A stretch of DNA of 64,000 nt from Anaeromyxobacter sp. (GCA_016718565.1 JADKCZ010000001.1:930001-994000), one strand, 5' to 3'. Positions 22,600 through 32,073 are shown, numbered from the stretch's first letter. A program made the numbers and translations. Notes: a model not told the origin generated them from the sequence alone.

Positions 22600-23508
22600 G
22601 TGACCTACCTCGACTTCTACGAGCTCAACCAGGAGCCCTTCTCCAACGCGCCGGTGTCGCGCTTCTACTACGGCTCGGCGCAGCACGCGCAGGCGCTGAT
22701 GCGCCTGACCCACGCGGTCTCCAACATGAAGGGGCTGGCGGTGCTGGTGGGCGACATCGGCGCCGGCAAGACCACCCTGGCGCGGCGCATGCTCGACAGC
22801 CTGCCGGAGGAGGAGTACGAGGCGGCGCTGCTGGTCATCATCCACTCCGGCATCACCGCCAGCTGGCTGCTGCGCCGCATCGCCCTGCAGCTGGGCGTGG
22901 AGGCGCCGGCCGAGGAGAAGCTGGCGCTGCTGTCGCAGCTCTACCAGCGGCTGGTGAAGATCTACGAGCAGGGCAAGAAGGCGGTGGTGCTCATCGACGA
23001 GGCGCAGATGCTGGCCTCGCGGGAGATCATGGAGGAGTTCCGCGGCCTGCTGAACCTCGAGGTGCCGGAGCGCAAGCTGCTCTCCTTCGTCTTCTTCGGC
23101 CTGCCGGAGATCGAGGAGAACCTCAAGCTGGACCTGCCGCTGGCGCAGCGGGTGGCCCTCAAGTACCGGCTGGAGCCGCTCAAGGAGGAGGACACCGACG
23201 CCTACGTGCGCCACCGCCTCCGGCTGGCCGGCGCCACCCGCGTCCCCTTCCTGCCGGCCGCCATCGCCCGGGTCCACGCCCACAGCCGCGGGACGCCGCG
23301 GCTCATCAACACCCTGTGCGACAACGCCCTCTTCGAGGGGTTCGTGGCGCGGGCCCGCGACATCGACGACCGGGCGGTGGACCGCGTGGCCCGCGACCTG
23401 GGCCTGGAGGTGGCCCCGCCGCCGCCCGCCGAGGACGCCCCGGCGGCGGCCCGCCCCCGCATCGATCTCTCGGACATCGACCGCTACCTCGAGTCGCTCA
23501 CCCGCTGA
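22600..23508 (+). CDS. ExeA/GspA-like AAA+ ATPase
   Basis: A 302-residue ATPase of the ExeA/MSHA-biogenesis MshM class. The family opening YLDFYELNQEPFSNAP is present, followed by Walker A GDIGAGKTT (51-59), Walker B VVLIDEAQML, and the sensor region SRGTPRLINTLCDNAL. The C-terminal third lacks the membrane segment and peptidoglycan-binding domain of true ExeA, so it is a cytoplasmic motor. The start is a GTG 12 bases after the TPR gene. ExeA-type ATPases assist secretin assembly or pilus systems, and both a secretin-based pilus and a T2SS lie in this window, but no direct link is shown. Confidence 0.85.
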   Translation: MTYLDFYELNQEPFSNAPVSRFYYGSAQHAQALMRLTHAVSNMKGLAVLVGDIGAGKTTLARRMLDSLPEEEYEAALLVIIHSGITASWLLRRIALQLGVEAPAEEKLALLSQLYQRLVKIYEQGKKAVVLIDEAQMLASREIMEEFRGLLNLEVPERKLLSFVFFGLPEIEENLKLDLPLAQRVALKYRLEPLKEEDTDAYVRHRLRLAGATRVPFLPAAIARVHAHSRGTPRLINTLCDNALFEGFVARARDIDDRAVDRVARDLGLEVAPPPPAEDAPAAARPRIDLSDIDRYLESLTR

Positions 23509-23574
23509 CGCCCTCCCGCCGCCGCCCGCCCGCCGCCTCCGCGACGGTCGGGCGCGGTGGGGCCCCCCGCCCAC

Positions 23575-26500
23575 GTGAAGAAGCGCCGCCTCGCCCTCCT
23601 GTCGCTCCTGGTGGTGCTGGCGCTCCTGGCCGGCACCCTGCTGGGCCTGCGCACGCGGTGGGCCGGCGACCGCGTCTGCGCCCTGGCCGCGGCGCGGGTG
23701 GCGGCGGCCACCGGGCTGCCGGTGGCGGTGGCGGCCTGCCACCTCGACCCGTTCTCGCTCTCGCTGGCGGTGGAGGGGCTGGCCCTGGGCCCGCCCGAGG
23801 CCCCCCTCTTCACCGCCGCGGCGGCCTCGGCCCGGCTGTCCCCGGTGCAGGGGCTGGGCCGGCGCCTGACCCTGGCCGAGCTCTCGCTGGTGCGGCCGCG
23901 CCTCACCCTGGTGGTCCCGCCCGGCCAGGGCGGTGGCGCCTGCCCGCCGCCCCTGCTGGACCGGCTGGACGTGGCGCGCCTCACCGTGGCCGACGGCGCC
24001 GCCGCGCTGGACCTGCCGGGCGGGGTGCGGGTGGAGGTGGCGGCGCTGGCGGTGGACGCGCGCAAGGCGGAGGGCGGCTGGCGGCTCGGGCCGAACCCGC
24101 GCCGGCTGCGGGTGGCGGCGGCGGCCGGGGAGGTCTCGGTGCGGCTGGGCCAGCGCAGCTGGCGGGTGGTGCGGCCGGCGGTGGAGGGGGTGGTGGCGCT
24201 CGACCTCTCCGGGGTGGTGCTGGCGCGGACCGAGGCGCTGGTGGGCGGGGCGCGCCTCGGGCTGCGCGGCGAGGTGCGGGACCTGTGCCACCCGGTGCTG
24301 GACCTCACCGCCACGGCCCAGGGCTCGCTGCCGGCGCTGGTGGCGCTGGCCGGGGCCGACGCCGCCCCCTGGCAGGGCGAGCTGCAGGTGGAGGCCACGG
24401 TGAAGGGGCCGGCCGGCGCGCCCGCGGTGGGCGGCACGGTGGCCTTCCAGCGGCTGCGGCACGGCCACGACGTGGCGCCCGGGGCCGGGCACGGCGCCTG
24501 GCGCTGGCTGGGCGACCGGATCGCGGTGGACCAGCTCGAGCTGCCCTTCGCCGGGGGGCGCCTCACCGCTCGCGGCGACGTCCTGCTGCGCCGCGACGTC
24601 CCGCTCGACCTCGAGGTCACGGTGGAGGACGTGGAGCTCGGCGAGCTGCTGGAGCGGGTGGCGGTGCCGGGCGCCTGGGTGTCGGTGCGGCTGGACGGCG
24701 GCGGCCACCTGTCCGGGCCGGTCTGGCCCACCGCCATCGAGGCGCGCCTCGACCTGAAGGCCACGCGCTTCCGCGCCCTCAACCGCCCGTGGCGCGACGC
24801 CGGGCCGGAGGCCTTCACCTTCCTGGAGTTCGAGCGGGGGAGGCTGGTGGCCCCCTTCCGCATCCGGCGCGAGGGGATCTTCTTCGAGCAGGCGCGCCTC
24901 GAGGTGGGCCAGGGCTCGGCCCAGCTGGACGCCGACGTGCACTTCGCGGTGGCGCGCGGCTTCGAGGTGCGGGCCAGCGCCGACGTGGACCTGGACGCCC
25001 TGGGCCACGTGGCCGGCCTGCCGTGGGCCGGCCGGGCCCAGGTGACGGCGCGGGTGGGCGCGGCGCCCTACGCCAACCCGCGCGCCGAGGCCCGGGTGCG
25101 GACCGAGCGGCTGCGCTTCCTCGACGTGGACCTCGGCAGCGCCACCGCCGACCTGGCCTACGGCCCCGACTTCAGCCTGCGGCTCTCGGGCATCGAGGGG
25201 CAGCGCGGGCAGACGCGCTACCAGGGCTTCGCCACGGTGGACCTGGGGGCCAAGCCGGTGCGGCTGACCGCCTCGCGCTTCAGCGCGGCCGGCCGGCTGC
25301 GCGACCTCTTCGACGCGGTGATGGACTGGCTGCCCAGGACCAAGGTGCTGCGCGACGCCCTGGACGGGCAGGTGGTCGAGCTCTCGGCCCGGGCCAGCGG
25401 GCGGGCCGCCGCGCCCGACGCCGACTTCGAGGGGCGGCTCGGGCCGGGCACGCTGCTGGGGCGCCGCTTCGAGGGCGGCAAGGTGGCCGGTCACCTGGCC
25501 GGCGGCGCCCTGGCCACCTTCAGCCAGGTGGAGCTGGCCTTCGGGCCGGGCACGGCCCGGGCCACCGGGCGGTGGGGGCTGGCGGCGCCCTTCCCCTGGG
25601 ACCTGGAGGTGGCGCTGGCCGGGGTGCCGGCCGCCGCCCTGGACCTGCCGGGCGGGCCGTGGGGCGGCTCGGTCTCCGGCACCGCCACGCTGGCGCGCAG
25701 CCTCGAGTCGCCGGACGTCCGCTTCGCCCTGAACGGCGACGCCCTCACGGTGGCCGGTGGGGCGCTCGGGACGGTGCAGCTGGGCGGCACCGTGGACGGC
25801 ACCCGCCTGCTGGTGACCGGCGGCGCCGACGGGGCGCGCTTCTCCGGCGAGGCCCGGCTGGAGGGGCGCGGGCCGTTCCGGGCGCGGGCCGAGCTCGACC
25901 TGGAGGACGCGGCGCGGCTCTGGCCGGGCGGCCCGCCGGCCGGCCTGCGCGCGGCGGTGGTGGGGCTGGCCACCGCCGAGGGCGACCTCATCGACCCGGG
26001 CGCGGCGCGCGGCCGGGTGGACCTCTCGCGGGTCACCGTCAGCCACGCCGAGCTGCGGCTCGAGAACGCCGCCCCGGTGGCGCTGGCCTTCGACGCCGGA
26101 CGCCTGGAGGTGGAGAAGTTCGCCATCCGCGGCGCCAACACCGAGCTCTCGGTGGCGGGGGCGGTGGCGGCCTCCGGCGCCCTGGAGCTCACCGCCTCCG
26201 GCTCGCTCGACCTGCGGCTGCTGGGCGGGGCGCTGCCCGCGCTGCGGCGGCCCCATGGGCGGCTCCGCCTGGAGGCGCGGGTGGGGGGCACCTCGGCGGC
26301 CCCGCTGCTGCTGGGCGACGGGCGGCTGGAGGAGGCCGGCTTCGCGCTGCGCGGCGGCCAGGCCAGCTTCGAGGAGCTGGCCGGGGCGCTGACCTTCTCC
26401 CAGAACAAGGTGCTGTTCGACGACCTGACTTGCACGGTCAACGGGGGCCGGCTGGCGCTGGCCGGCGAGGTGGAGCTGGACCGGCTGGTGCCGGCGCGCC

Positions 26501-27504
26501 TGCGGGTGGAGGGGCTGCTCGAGGAGGTGCCGGTGGCGGTGCCGGCCTCGCTGCCGGCGCTGCTCTCGGGCCGGCTGGAGGCCAGCGGCACGCCCGACGA
26601 GACGCTGGTGACCGGCCGGCTGCACGTGCTCAGGGCCCGCTACACCGAGGACGTGGGGCTGGAGAAGAACATGTACGAGCTGCGCCGCCGCCGCCCGCCG
26701 CCGCCGCGCGCCTACGACAAGGCCGGCGAGTGGCTGCGCTTCGACGTGGCGCTGCTGGTGGACGGCGACGCCCGCGTGGAGAACGACCTGGTGCGCGGCG
26801 GCATGCGCGGCGAGCTCGGCCTGACCGGCAGCCTGGCGGCCCCCGGCCTGGTGGGCTCCCTGGTCATGACCGAGGGGAGCCGCGCCGTCTTCCGCGGCAA
26901 CGAGTTCGGCCTCTCCCACGCGGTGGTGGACTTCACCGACCGCCACAAGGTGGAGATGGCGCTCAACGTGCACGGCGAGGCGCGGGTGGCCGACTACCAG
27001 GTGTTCCTGCACCTCTTCGGCAGCATGACCGATCCGCAGGCCACCCTCACCAGCAGCCCGCCCCTGTCGCAGCCGGACATCATCACGCTGCTCAGCGTGG
27101 GCTTCACCCGGCGCGACACGCCGACCGGCAGCGGCACCCAGGGGCTGGCCACCGCCGCGGCCGCCCAGGCCATCTTCGCCGCCTCCGGGCTCGACGAGCA
27201 GGTGCGCCGCTTCCTGCCACGGGGCGGGCCGCTCCGCGACATCTCGGTGCGCATCACCAGCGTCTACGCGGAGCGCTCGCAGCAGGTCGAGCCGCGCGCC
27301 GAGTTCGAGTCCTGGGCCTGGAAGGACCGGCTGCGGCTGCGCTTCCAGGCCCCGCTGGCCGGCGCCCGCGGGCAGCGGGCCCAGGCCGAGCTGCGCCTGG
27401 GGGCCCACACCGCGCTGCAGTACCAGTACGACACCGACAACGCCAACGTGGACGGCGGCGACCACGGGGTGGACCTGAAGCTGCGCTGGGAGTGGTCCGA
27501 GTGA
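23575..27504 (+). CDS. tamB: TamB-like translocation and assembly module protein
   Basis: A protein of about 1309 residues, of the AsmA/TamB (DUF490) superfamily. It has a single N-terminal membrane anchor (KKRRLALLSLLVVLALLAG) and a long, repetitive beta-strand periplasmic body. The C-terminal 350 residues are the conserved TamB domain, with LALAGEVELDRLVPARLRVEGL, FRGNEFGLSHAVVDFTDR and the closing phrase SQPDIITLLSVG. TamB proteins span the periplasm, partner an Omp85 protein and are linked to lipid transport to the outer membrane and insertion of some outer-membrane proteins. The next gene is that Omp85 partner, overlapping by four bases (GTGA). Another GTG six codons upstream (23557) is a possible start; the chosen one puts the basic residues next to the anchor. 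Confidence 0.88.
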   Translation: MKKRRLALLSLLVVLALLAGTLLGLRTRWAGDRVCALAAARVAAATGLPVAVAACHLDPFSLSLAVEGLALGPPEAPLFTAAAASARLSPVQGLGRRLTLAELSLVRPRLTLVVPPGQGGGACPPPLLDRLDVARLTVADGAAALDLPGGVRVEVAALAVDARKAEGGWRLGPNPRRLRVAAAAGEVSVRLGQRSWRVVRPAVEGVVALDLSGVVLARTEALVGGARLGLRGEVRDLCHPVLDLTATAQGSLPALVALAGADAAPWQGELQVEATVKGPAGAPAVGGTVAFQRLRHGHDVAPGAGHGAWRWLGDRIAVDQLELPFAGGRLTARGDVLLRRDVPLDLEVTVEDVELGELLERVAVPGAWVSVRLDGGGHLSGPVWPTAIEARLDLKATRFRALNRPWRDAGPEAFTFLEFERGRLVAPFRIRREGIFFEQARLEVGQGSAQLDADVHFAVARGFEVRASADVDLDALGHVAGLPWAGRAQVTARVGAAPYANPRAEARVRTERLRFLDVDLGSATADLAYGPDFSLRLSGIEGQRGQTRYQGFATVDLGAKPVRLTASRFSAAGRLRDLFDAVMDWLPRTKVLRDALDGQVVELSARASGRAAAPDADFEGRLGPGTLLGRRFEGGKVAGHLAGGALATFSQVELAFGPGTARATGRWGLAAPFPWDLEVALAGVPAAALDLPGGPWGGSVSGTATLARSLESPDVRFALNGDALTVAGGALGTVQLGGTVDGTRLLVTGGADGARFSGEARLEGRGPFRARAELDLEDAARLWPGGPPAGLRAAVVGLATAEGDLIDPGAARGRVDLSRVTVSHAELRLENAAPVALAFDAGRLEVEKFAIRGANTELSVAGAVAASGALELTASGSLDLRLLGGALPALRRPHGRLRLEARVGGTSAAPLLLGDGRLEEAGFALRGGQASFEELAGALTFSQNKVLFDDLTCTVNGGRLALAGEVELDRLVPARLRVEGLLEEVPVAVPASLPALLSGRLEASGTPDETLVTGRLHVLRARYTEDVGLEKNMYELRRRRPPPPRAYDKAGEWLRFDVALLVDGDARVENDLVRGGMRGELGLTGSLAAPGLVGSLVMTEGSRAVFRGNEFGLSHAVVDFTDRHKVEMALNVHGEARVADYQVFLHLFGSMTDPQATLTSSPPLSQPDIITLLSVGFTRRDTPTGSGTQGLATAAAAQAIFAASGLDEQVRRFLPRGGPLRDISVRITSVYAERSQQVEPRAEFESWAWKDRLRLRFQAPLAGARGQRAQAELRLGAHTALQYQYDTDNANVDGGDHGVDLKLRWEWSE

Positions 27505-30500
27505 GGGCGCCCAGGCGGGCGGCGCTGGTGGTGCTGCTGGCGATCGCGGCCGGCGGGGCGCGTGGGCAGGAGCCGGGCGCGACCCCGACCCCGACCGCGA
27601 CCCCGACCCCGACCCCGACCGCGACCCCGACCGCGACCCCGACCGCGACCTCGACCCCGACCTCGACCCCGACCGCGACCGCGACCGCGACCGCGACCGA
27701 TACCCCGACCGATTCCCCGACCGATACCCTCCCGCCCCTGCCGCCGCACCAGCCGCGCCGCGCCGCGGAGATCACGCTGGTGCTGCCCCCGGGCGAGGCC
27801 CCGGCCGGCGCCGAGCCGCTGGTGGCGGTGGTGCGCGGCGGCTGGGTCACCTCGCGCGACCTGCGCCGCACCGCGCTCCGGCTCCACCAGGCCGGCCTGT
27901 GCCGGGACGTGGTCATCAGCGAGGTCGAGGCGCCGGCGCCGCCGGGCGAGGACGGCGCCTGGGTGGACCTGACCATCACCTGCCTGCCGCACCGGCTCCT
28001 CGGCGAGCTCACGGTGCGGCAGGACGGCCCCTCGCCCCTCGGCGAGGCGGCGCTGCGCAGCGCCGCGGCGCTGGCGCCGGGCGAGCCCATCGACGAGGTG
28101 GACCTGGAGCGGGCCTGCGAGCGGATCCGCGCGGCCCTGCGCAAGCGGGGCCACCGCGCCGCCGAGGTGGAGGTGCAGGTGGTGGGTGACCGGCAGGCCG
28201 CGGTGACCCTCCTGGCGCGGGCCGGGCCGGCCACCCGGGTGGCGCGCCTCTCGCTCCCGGGCGCGGGGGCGGAGGAGGCCGGGCTGCTGGCGCGCCTGTC
28301 GCTCCGGCCGGGGGCGGTGCTGGAGGAGGAGCGGCTGGCGGCGGACCAGGCCACCCTGCGCGAGGCGCTGCACCAGGCCGGCCGCTGGCGGGCCCGGGTG
28401 GGCGCGCCGGTGGTGCGGCAGGTCGAGGCCGGCGCGGTGGTGGAGCTGCCGGTGGAGCCCGGCCCGCGGGTGCTGGTGGTCTTCCGCGGCAACCTGGTCT
28501 TCACCTCGGCCGAGCTCTCCGGCCAGCTCGGCCTGGACGCGGCGCGCGCCTTCGACGCCCCGGCCCTCGACGCCGCCGCCGACCGGGTGCGCGGGTTCTA
28601 CCGCTCCCGCGGCTACGCCACCGCCCGCGTCGAGGTGGTGGAGCAGCGCGCCGGCGACGACCTGCAGGTGGCCTTCCACCTCGACGAGGGGCGGCGCTAC
28701 CGGCTGGTGGCGCTGCAGTGGGAGGGGGCCGAGCACCCCGACGGGGCCGAGCTGGGCGCCCGGCTGCGCCAGGCGCTGCTGGAGGAGGCGGCGCCGGCGC
28801 CGGCCGGGGACGCCGCCGAGCGGGCCCGCCTGCTGGCCGCCTCGGTGCCGGGGGTGCGGCCGCCGCGCCAGCCCCCGCCGCCGCTGCCGGTCGGCGCCTT
28901 CCTCGACGAGGTGGCGCTGGAGCGCGCCGCCGAGCGGGTGGTGGAGGAGCTGCGCGCCGACGGGTGGCTGGAGGCGGTCCTGGTCGGCTGGACCGCCGAG
29001 CTCGACGCCCGGCGGGGCGAGGCGCGGGCCACCCTGCGGCTGCGCCAGGGCCAGCGCACCACCGTGGAGTCCATCGGCTTCGAGGGCAACGCCGAGGTGC
29101 CGCTGGCGGAGCTGGTCAAGGACGCCCGGCTCAGCCCGGGCGATCCCCTGGTCTACGAGCGGGTCGAGGCCACCCGGGTGGCGCTGCTGGAGCGCTACCT
29201 GGCGCGCGGCCACGCCTACGCCCGGGTGGAGGCGCACGAGGCGCTCGATCCGGTGGCCCACCGCGCCCAGCTGCGCTTCGTGGTGGACGAGGGGCCGCGG
29301 GTGCACCTGGGCCGCATCCTGGTCTCCGGCAACGTGCGCACCCGCGACGACGTGGTGCGGCGGTCGCTGGAGGTGGAGGAGGGTGCGGTCCACGACCCGG
29401 CGGCCATGGCCCGCAGCCAGGCGGCGCTGCTCCGCCTGGGGGTCTTCCGCTCGGTGGGGCTGCGGCTGCAGGACGCCGAGACGCCCGAGCCGGTCAAGGA
29501 CCTGCTGGTGGAGCTGGGCGAGCGCCCCTGGCAGTACCTGGCGCCCGGCGCCGGCTTCTCCATCGCCGACGGCCCGCGCCTCTTCCTGGAGTACGGCCGC
29601 CCCAACCTGCTGGGGCGGGCGCTCGAGCTGACCGGCCGGGCCAAGGTGAACTACCCGCTCTCCACCTTCCGGCCGGACCTGGCCGGGGTCAGCCCCAAGA
29701 ACACCTACGAGGGGCGCGCCGACGTGGGGCTGCGCATCCCGCGCCTCGATCCGCTGCCGCTGCCGGTCACCGGCCGCGCCGACCTGATCGCCGAGCGGCT
29801 GCGGCGCCGCAGCTACGACCTGGCGCGCGTCTCGTCCATCCTGGGCGCCGACCTGGCGGTCACCAGCCGGGTCTCGCTGTCGCTGCAGTACGAGCTGGAG
29901 GTGGACCAGATCGACAAGACCGCCACCGGGGGCGTGCTGACGCAGGCCGACCAGGAGCGGCTGCGCTTCGACGACGGCACCACCACGCTGCACTCGATCC
30001 GGCCCAGCGCCACCCTCGACTACCGCGACAACGCCGCCCACCCGCACCGCGGCTGGTACGTGACCGGCTCGGCGGAGCTGGCCCACTCCATCGGCTCGGC
30101 GGGCCGGCCGTTCCTCTTCCTGCCGGGCAGCGAGACCTACACCAACCTGGTCAAGCTGGCGGCCAGCGCCTCCAGCTACCTGCCGGTGGGCTCGGCCACG
30201 GTGCTGGCCCTGTCGGTGCGCGGCGGGCGGGTGGTGCCCCTCGACGCGCGCTCGCGCACCATCATCCCCAAGCGCTTCTTCCTGGGGGGCGCCTCCACCA
30301 TCCGCGGCTTCGCCGAGGAGGAGATGGTGCCGGAGGACCAGCGCGCCGGGCTCGGGGAGGAGGCGCGCCACTGCGCCAGCTCGCTCTCCACCGCCGGCTG
30401 CACCCAGCGCGGCCAGGACCTGGCGGCCGGACGGACGGCCGCCTCCGACGGCGGCGAGGCCTTCCTGCTCCTCAAGGCGGAGCTGCGGGTGGTGCTGGCG

Positions 30501-30716
30501 GGCAGCCTGGAGGCCGGCCTCTTCCTGGACCTGGGCAACCTGTGGCTCGATCCGTCGCGCTACCGGCTGCTCGACCTGCGCCCCAGCGCCGGGCTGGGGC
30601 TGCGCTTCGTCACGCCGGTGGGGCCGGCGGCCCTGGACCTGGGCGTCAACCTGGCGCCCGACCGGAGCCTCAACGAGCGCATCGTGGCGCCGCACTTCAC
30701 CATCGGGCTGTTCTGA
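27501..30716 (+). CDS. tamA: Omp85-family outer-membrane assembly protein (TamA/BamA-like)
   Basis: A 1071-residue outer-membrane protein translationally coupled to tamB. A signal peptide (cut near ARG-QEP) is followed by about 50 residues of Thr-Pro/Thr-Ala repeat encoded by a hexanucleotide array, then several POTRA domains (roughly residues 90-680, for example VVFRGNLVFTSAELSGQLGL and IGFEGNAEVPLAELVKDARL) and a C-terminal beta-barrel with the Omp85 lid motif IRGF in GGASTIRGFAEEEM. The last residue is Phe, as needed for the beta-signal. It is much longer than E. coli TamA (about 580) because of extra POTRA sequence and the repeat. The TamA name follows from its pairing with TamB; it could also be a second BamA. 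Confidence 0.85.
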   Translation: MRAPRRAALVVLLAIAAGGARGQEPGATPTPTATPTPTPTATPTATPTATSTPTSTPTATATATATDTPTDSPTDTLPPLPPHQPRRAAEITLVLPPGEAPAGAEPLVAVVRGGWVTSRDLRRTALRLHQAGLCRDVVISEVEAPAPPGEDGAWVDLTITCLPHRLLGELTVRQDGPSPLGEAALRSAAALAPGEPIDEVDLERACERIRAALRKRGHRAAEVEVQVVGDRQAAVTLLARAGPATRVARLSLPGAGAEEAGLLARLSLRPGAVLEEERLAADQATLREALHQAGRWRARVGAPVVRQVEAGAVVELPVEPGPRVLVVFRGNLVFTSAELSGQLGLDAARAFDAPALDAAADRVRGFYRSRGYATARVEVVEQRAGDDLQVAFHLDEGRRYRLVALQWEGAEHPDGAELGARLRQALLEEAAPAPAGDAAERARLLAASVPGVRPPRQPPPPLPVGAFLDEVALERAAERVVEELRADGWLEAVLVGWTAELDARRGEARATLRLRQGQRTTVESIGFEGNAEVPLAELVKDARLSPGDPLVYERVEATRVALLERYLARGHAYARVEAHEALDPVAHRAQLRFVVDEGPRVHLGRILVSGNVRTRDDVVRRSLEVEEGAVHDPAAMARSQAALLRLGVFRSVGLRLQDAETPEPVKDLLVELGERPWQYLAPGAGFSIADGPRLFLEYGRPNLLGRALELTGRAKVNYPLSTFRPDLAGVSPKNTYEGRADVGLRIPRLDPLPLPVTGRADLIAERLRRRSYDLARVSSILGADLAVTSRVSLSLQYELEVDQIDKTATGGVLTQADQERLRFDDGTTTLHSIRPSATLDYRDNAAHPHRGWYVTGSAELAHSIGSAGRPFLFLPGSETYTNLVKLAASASSYLPVGSATVLALSVRGGRVVPLDARSRTIIPKRFFLGGASTIRGFAEEEMVPEDQRAGLGEEARHCASSLSTAGCTQRGQDLAAGRTAASDGGEAFLLLKAELRVVLAGSLEAGLFLDLGNLWLDPSRYRLLDLRPSAGLGLRFVTPVGPAALDLGVNLAPDRSLNERIVAPHFTIGLF
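27579..27728 (+). repeat. Hexanucleotide repeat in the Omp85 gene (25 units)
   Basis: Twenty-five hexamers, mostly CCGACC and GCGACC, with some TCGACC and, at the 3' end, degenerate GATACC/GATTCC units. They encode a 50-residue Thr-Pro/Thr-Ala/Thr-Ser linker directly after the signal peptide. The ordered decay at the 3' end suggests older units lie there. Confidence 0.92.
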
Positions 30717-30728
30717 GCGGCGGCGCCG

Positions 30729-30758
30729 CCCGGCCCGCCAAGGGCGGGTCAGGCCGGG
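30729..30758. terminator. Possible bidirectional terminator between convergent genes
   Basis: Nested inverted repeat (CCCGGCC with GGCCGGG outside, CCCGCC with GGCGGG inside, three-base loop) in the 32-base gap between the Omp85 gene and the convergent phosphatase gene. No T run, so efficiency is uncertain. Confidence 0.4.
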
Positions 30759-31402
30759 AAGTGCTCGATCACCTCGTGGAAGGTGGCGAAGACCCGGTGG
30801 GCCAGCCCCCGCCCCTCGCAGAAGGGCACCAGGCTGGAGCCGGCCCGGGCGAACACGAAGTCGGCCGCCTCGGCGGCGCAGCGATCGCCGGTGCCGTCCC
30901 CCAGCACCACCACCTTGTGGCCGGACCGCTGCAGCTCGCGCACCACGTGCCCCTTGCAGGCGCCGCAGAAGCCGCAGTCCGGGCCGTGGAAGGCCACCGC
31001 CAGGCCGTCGGGCGAGCAGTCGGCGCGGTTGGCGCGCACCTCCAGGTGGTCGCGCAGCGCGGCCGGCAGCCCGGCCACCACCGGCTCGACGTAGGCGTCG
31101 AGCCCGGCCGAGACGATCAGGAAGGGGCGCCCGGCGCGGGCGCAGGCCCCCAGGAACTCCTCGAAGCCCGGTCGCCAGGCGGCCCGGCCCCGGGCGAACT
31201 CGGCGATCTCCTCGCGGCTGGCGCGGATGGGGGCGAAGACCTTCTGCAGCAGCGGGCCGAAGCCGTACTGGCCCGCCTGGTAGCCGTCCTCGGCCGCCTG
31301 GTAGCTGGCCGGGCCGGCGAAGTGCAGCGCCACCTGGTCGCCCAGGTCGAGCGTCTGGGCGGTGCCGTCGAAGTCGCAGAGGATGGCCCAGGGGTGTCGC
31401 AC
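30749..31402 (-). CDS. HAD-IB phosphatase, MtnX-like
   Basis: A 217-residue HAD hydrolase with catalytic DFDGT (nucleophile Asp10, Asp12), the Ser motif (LIVSAGLD) and the acidic motif GDGTGD. Its cap region and the CGFCGACK cluster resemble the MtnX / phosphoserine-phosphatase-like group, which dephosphorylates small metabolites, in MtnX an intermediate of methionine salvage. No other methionine-salvage gene is adjacent, so the substrate is open. It lies downstream of the methyltransferase on the same strand, 34 bases away. Confidence 0.8.
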   Translation of the reverse strand: MRHPWAILCDFDGTAQTLDLGDQVALHFAGPASYQAAEDGYQAGQYGFGPLLQKVFAPIRASREEIAEFARGRAAWRPGFEEFLGACARAGRPFLIVSAGLDAYVEPVVAGLPAALRDHLEVRANRADCSPDGLAVAFHGPDCGFCGACKGHVVRELQRSGHKVVVLGDGTGDRCAAEAADFVFARAGSSLVPFCEGRGLAHRVFATFHEVIEHFPA

Positions 31403-31436
31403 GCGGCCTCGCTCCTACGCCCCCGCCGCCTCCCAG

Positions 31437-31964
31437 TCAACGGGTGCCCGAGGCCAGCAGCGCGAAGCCCCCCAGGACCGACTCGACCCGCACCTCCAGC
31501 AGGCCGGCGCCGCCGAGCAGCCCGGCCAGCGTGGCCGGGTCGAAGCGCCGGTGCAGCCCGCTCATGACCCGCCACAGCGCCATCGAGGCCGCGAAGCGCG
31601 GGCCGCCCGCCAGGGCCGCCCGGAGGTCCACCCGGCCCGCCGCCGGCTCCAGGAAGGCCAGGCGTCCGCCGGGCCTGAGGGCGCGGGCCGCCTCGCCGAG
31701 CGCCGCGGACGGGTCCGACACCAGGTACAGGAGGCTGTGGCCGGTGACGCCGTCGAGCGCGCCCGTGCGGACGGGCAGCCACAGGGCGTCTGCCCGCAGG
31801 AGCGGCAGGTGCAGGCCGGCCGCCGCCGCGCGGGTCGCGGCGCGCCGAGCCATCACGGCCGAGCGGTCCAGGCCCACGGCGCGCCGGCCGGGCGCGGCGC
31901 GCAGGGCCTCCAGCGACGACTCGCCCGGCCCGACGCCCAGGTCCAGCACCAGGGGCCCGGGCAC
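31437..31964 (-). CDS. Class I SAM-dependent methyltransferase, start uncertain
   Basis: From the GTG at 31964 the protein is 175 residues: motif I LDLGVGPGE with the SAM loop, acidic motif II at the end of strand 2 (AVGLDRS), and the UbiE-like LRPGGRLAFLEPAAG. In the same frame the sequence just upstream (to about 32069) still looks like this family, with FAALAFGPAARVYESLTG and HPWRASCRRLAEL, but contains no ATG, GTG or TTG before it runs into the 3' end of ppx. So either the protein truly starts late, or it uses a rare start such as the CTG at 32051, coupled to the ppx stop. The substrate is unknown. Confidence 0.75.
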   Translation of the reverse strand: MPGPLVLDLGVGPGESSLEALRAAPGRRAVGLDRSAVMARRAATRAAAAGLHLPLLRADALWLPVRTGALDGVTGHSLLYLVSDPSAALGEAARALRPGGRLAFLEPAAGRVDLRAALAGGPRFAASMALWRVMSGLHRRFDPATLAGLLGGAGLLEVRVESVLGGFALLASGTR

Positions 31965-32073
31965 CAGCTCGGCCAGCCGCCGGCAGCTGGCGCGCCAGGG
32001 GTGGCTGCCGGTGAGGGACTCGTAGACGCGGGCCGCCGGTCCGAAGGCCAGGGCGGCGAAGCGCCGGCCCGCC

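Noticed and set aside
19519..27465. Minus-strand open frame of 2648 codons opposite the TPR, ATPase and TamB genes
   Set aside because: Composition is His/Gln/Gly/Arg-rich low-complexity sequence without domains; it mirrors real plus-strand genes in GC-rich DNA where stops are rare.
27579..27728. Possible CRISPR array
   Set aside because: Direct tandem hexamers without spacers, inside a coding sequence; no cas genes nearby.
27264..30695. Minus-strand open frame of 1143 codons opposite the Omp85 gene
   Set aside because: Shadow frame with Arg/Gly/Gln-rich repeats produced by reading the hexanucleotide array backwards.
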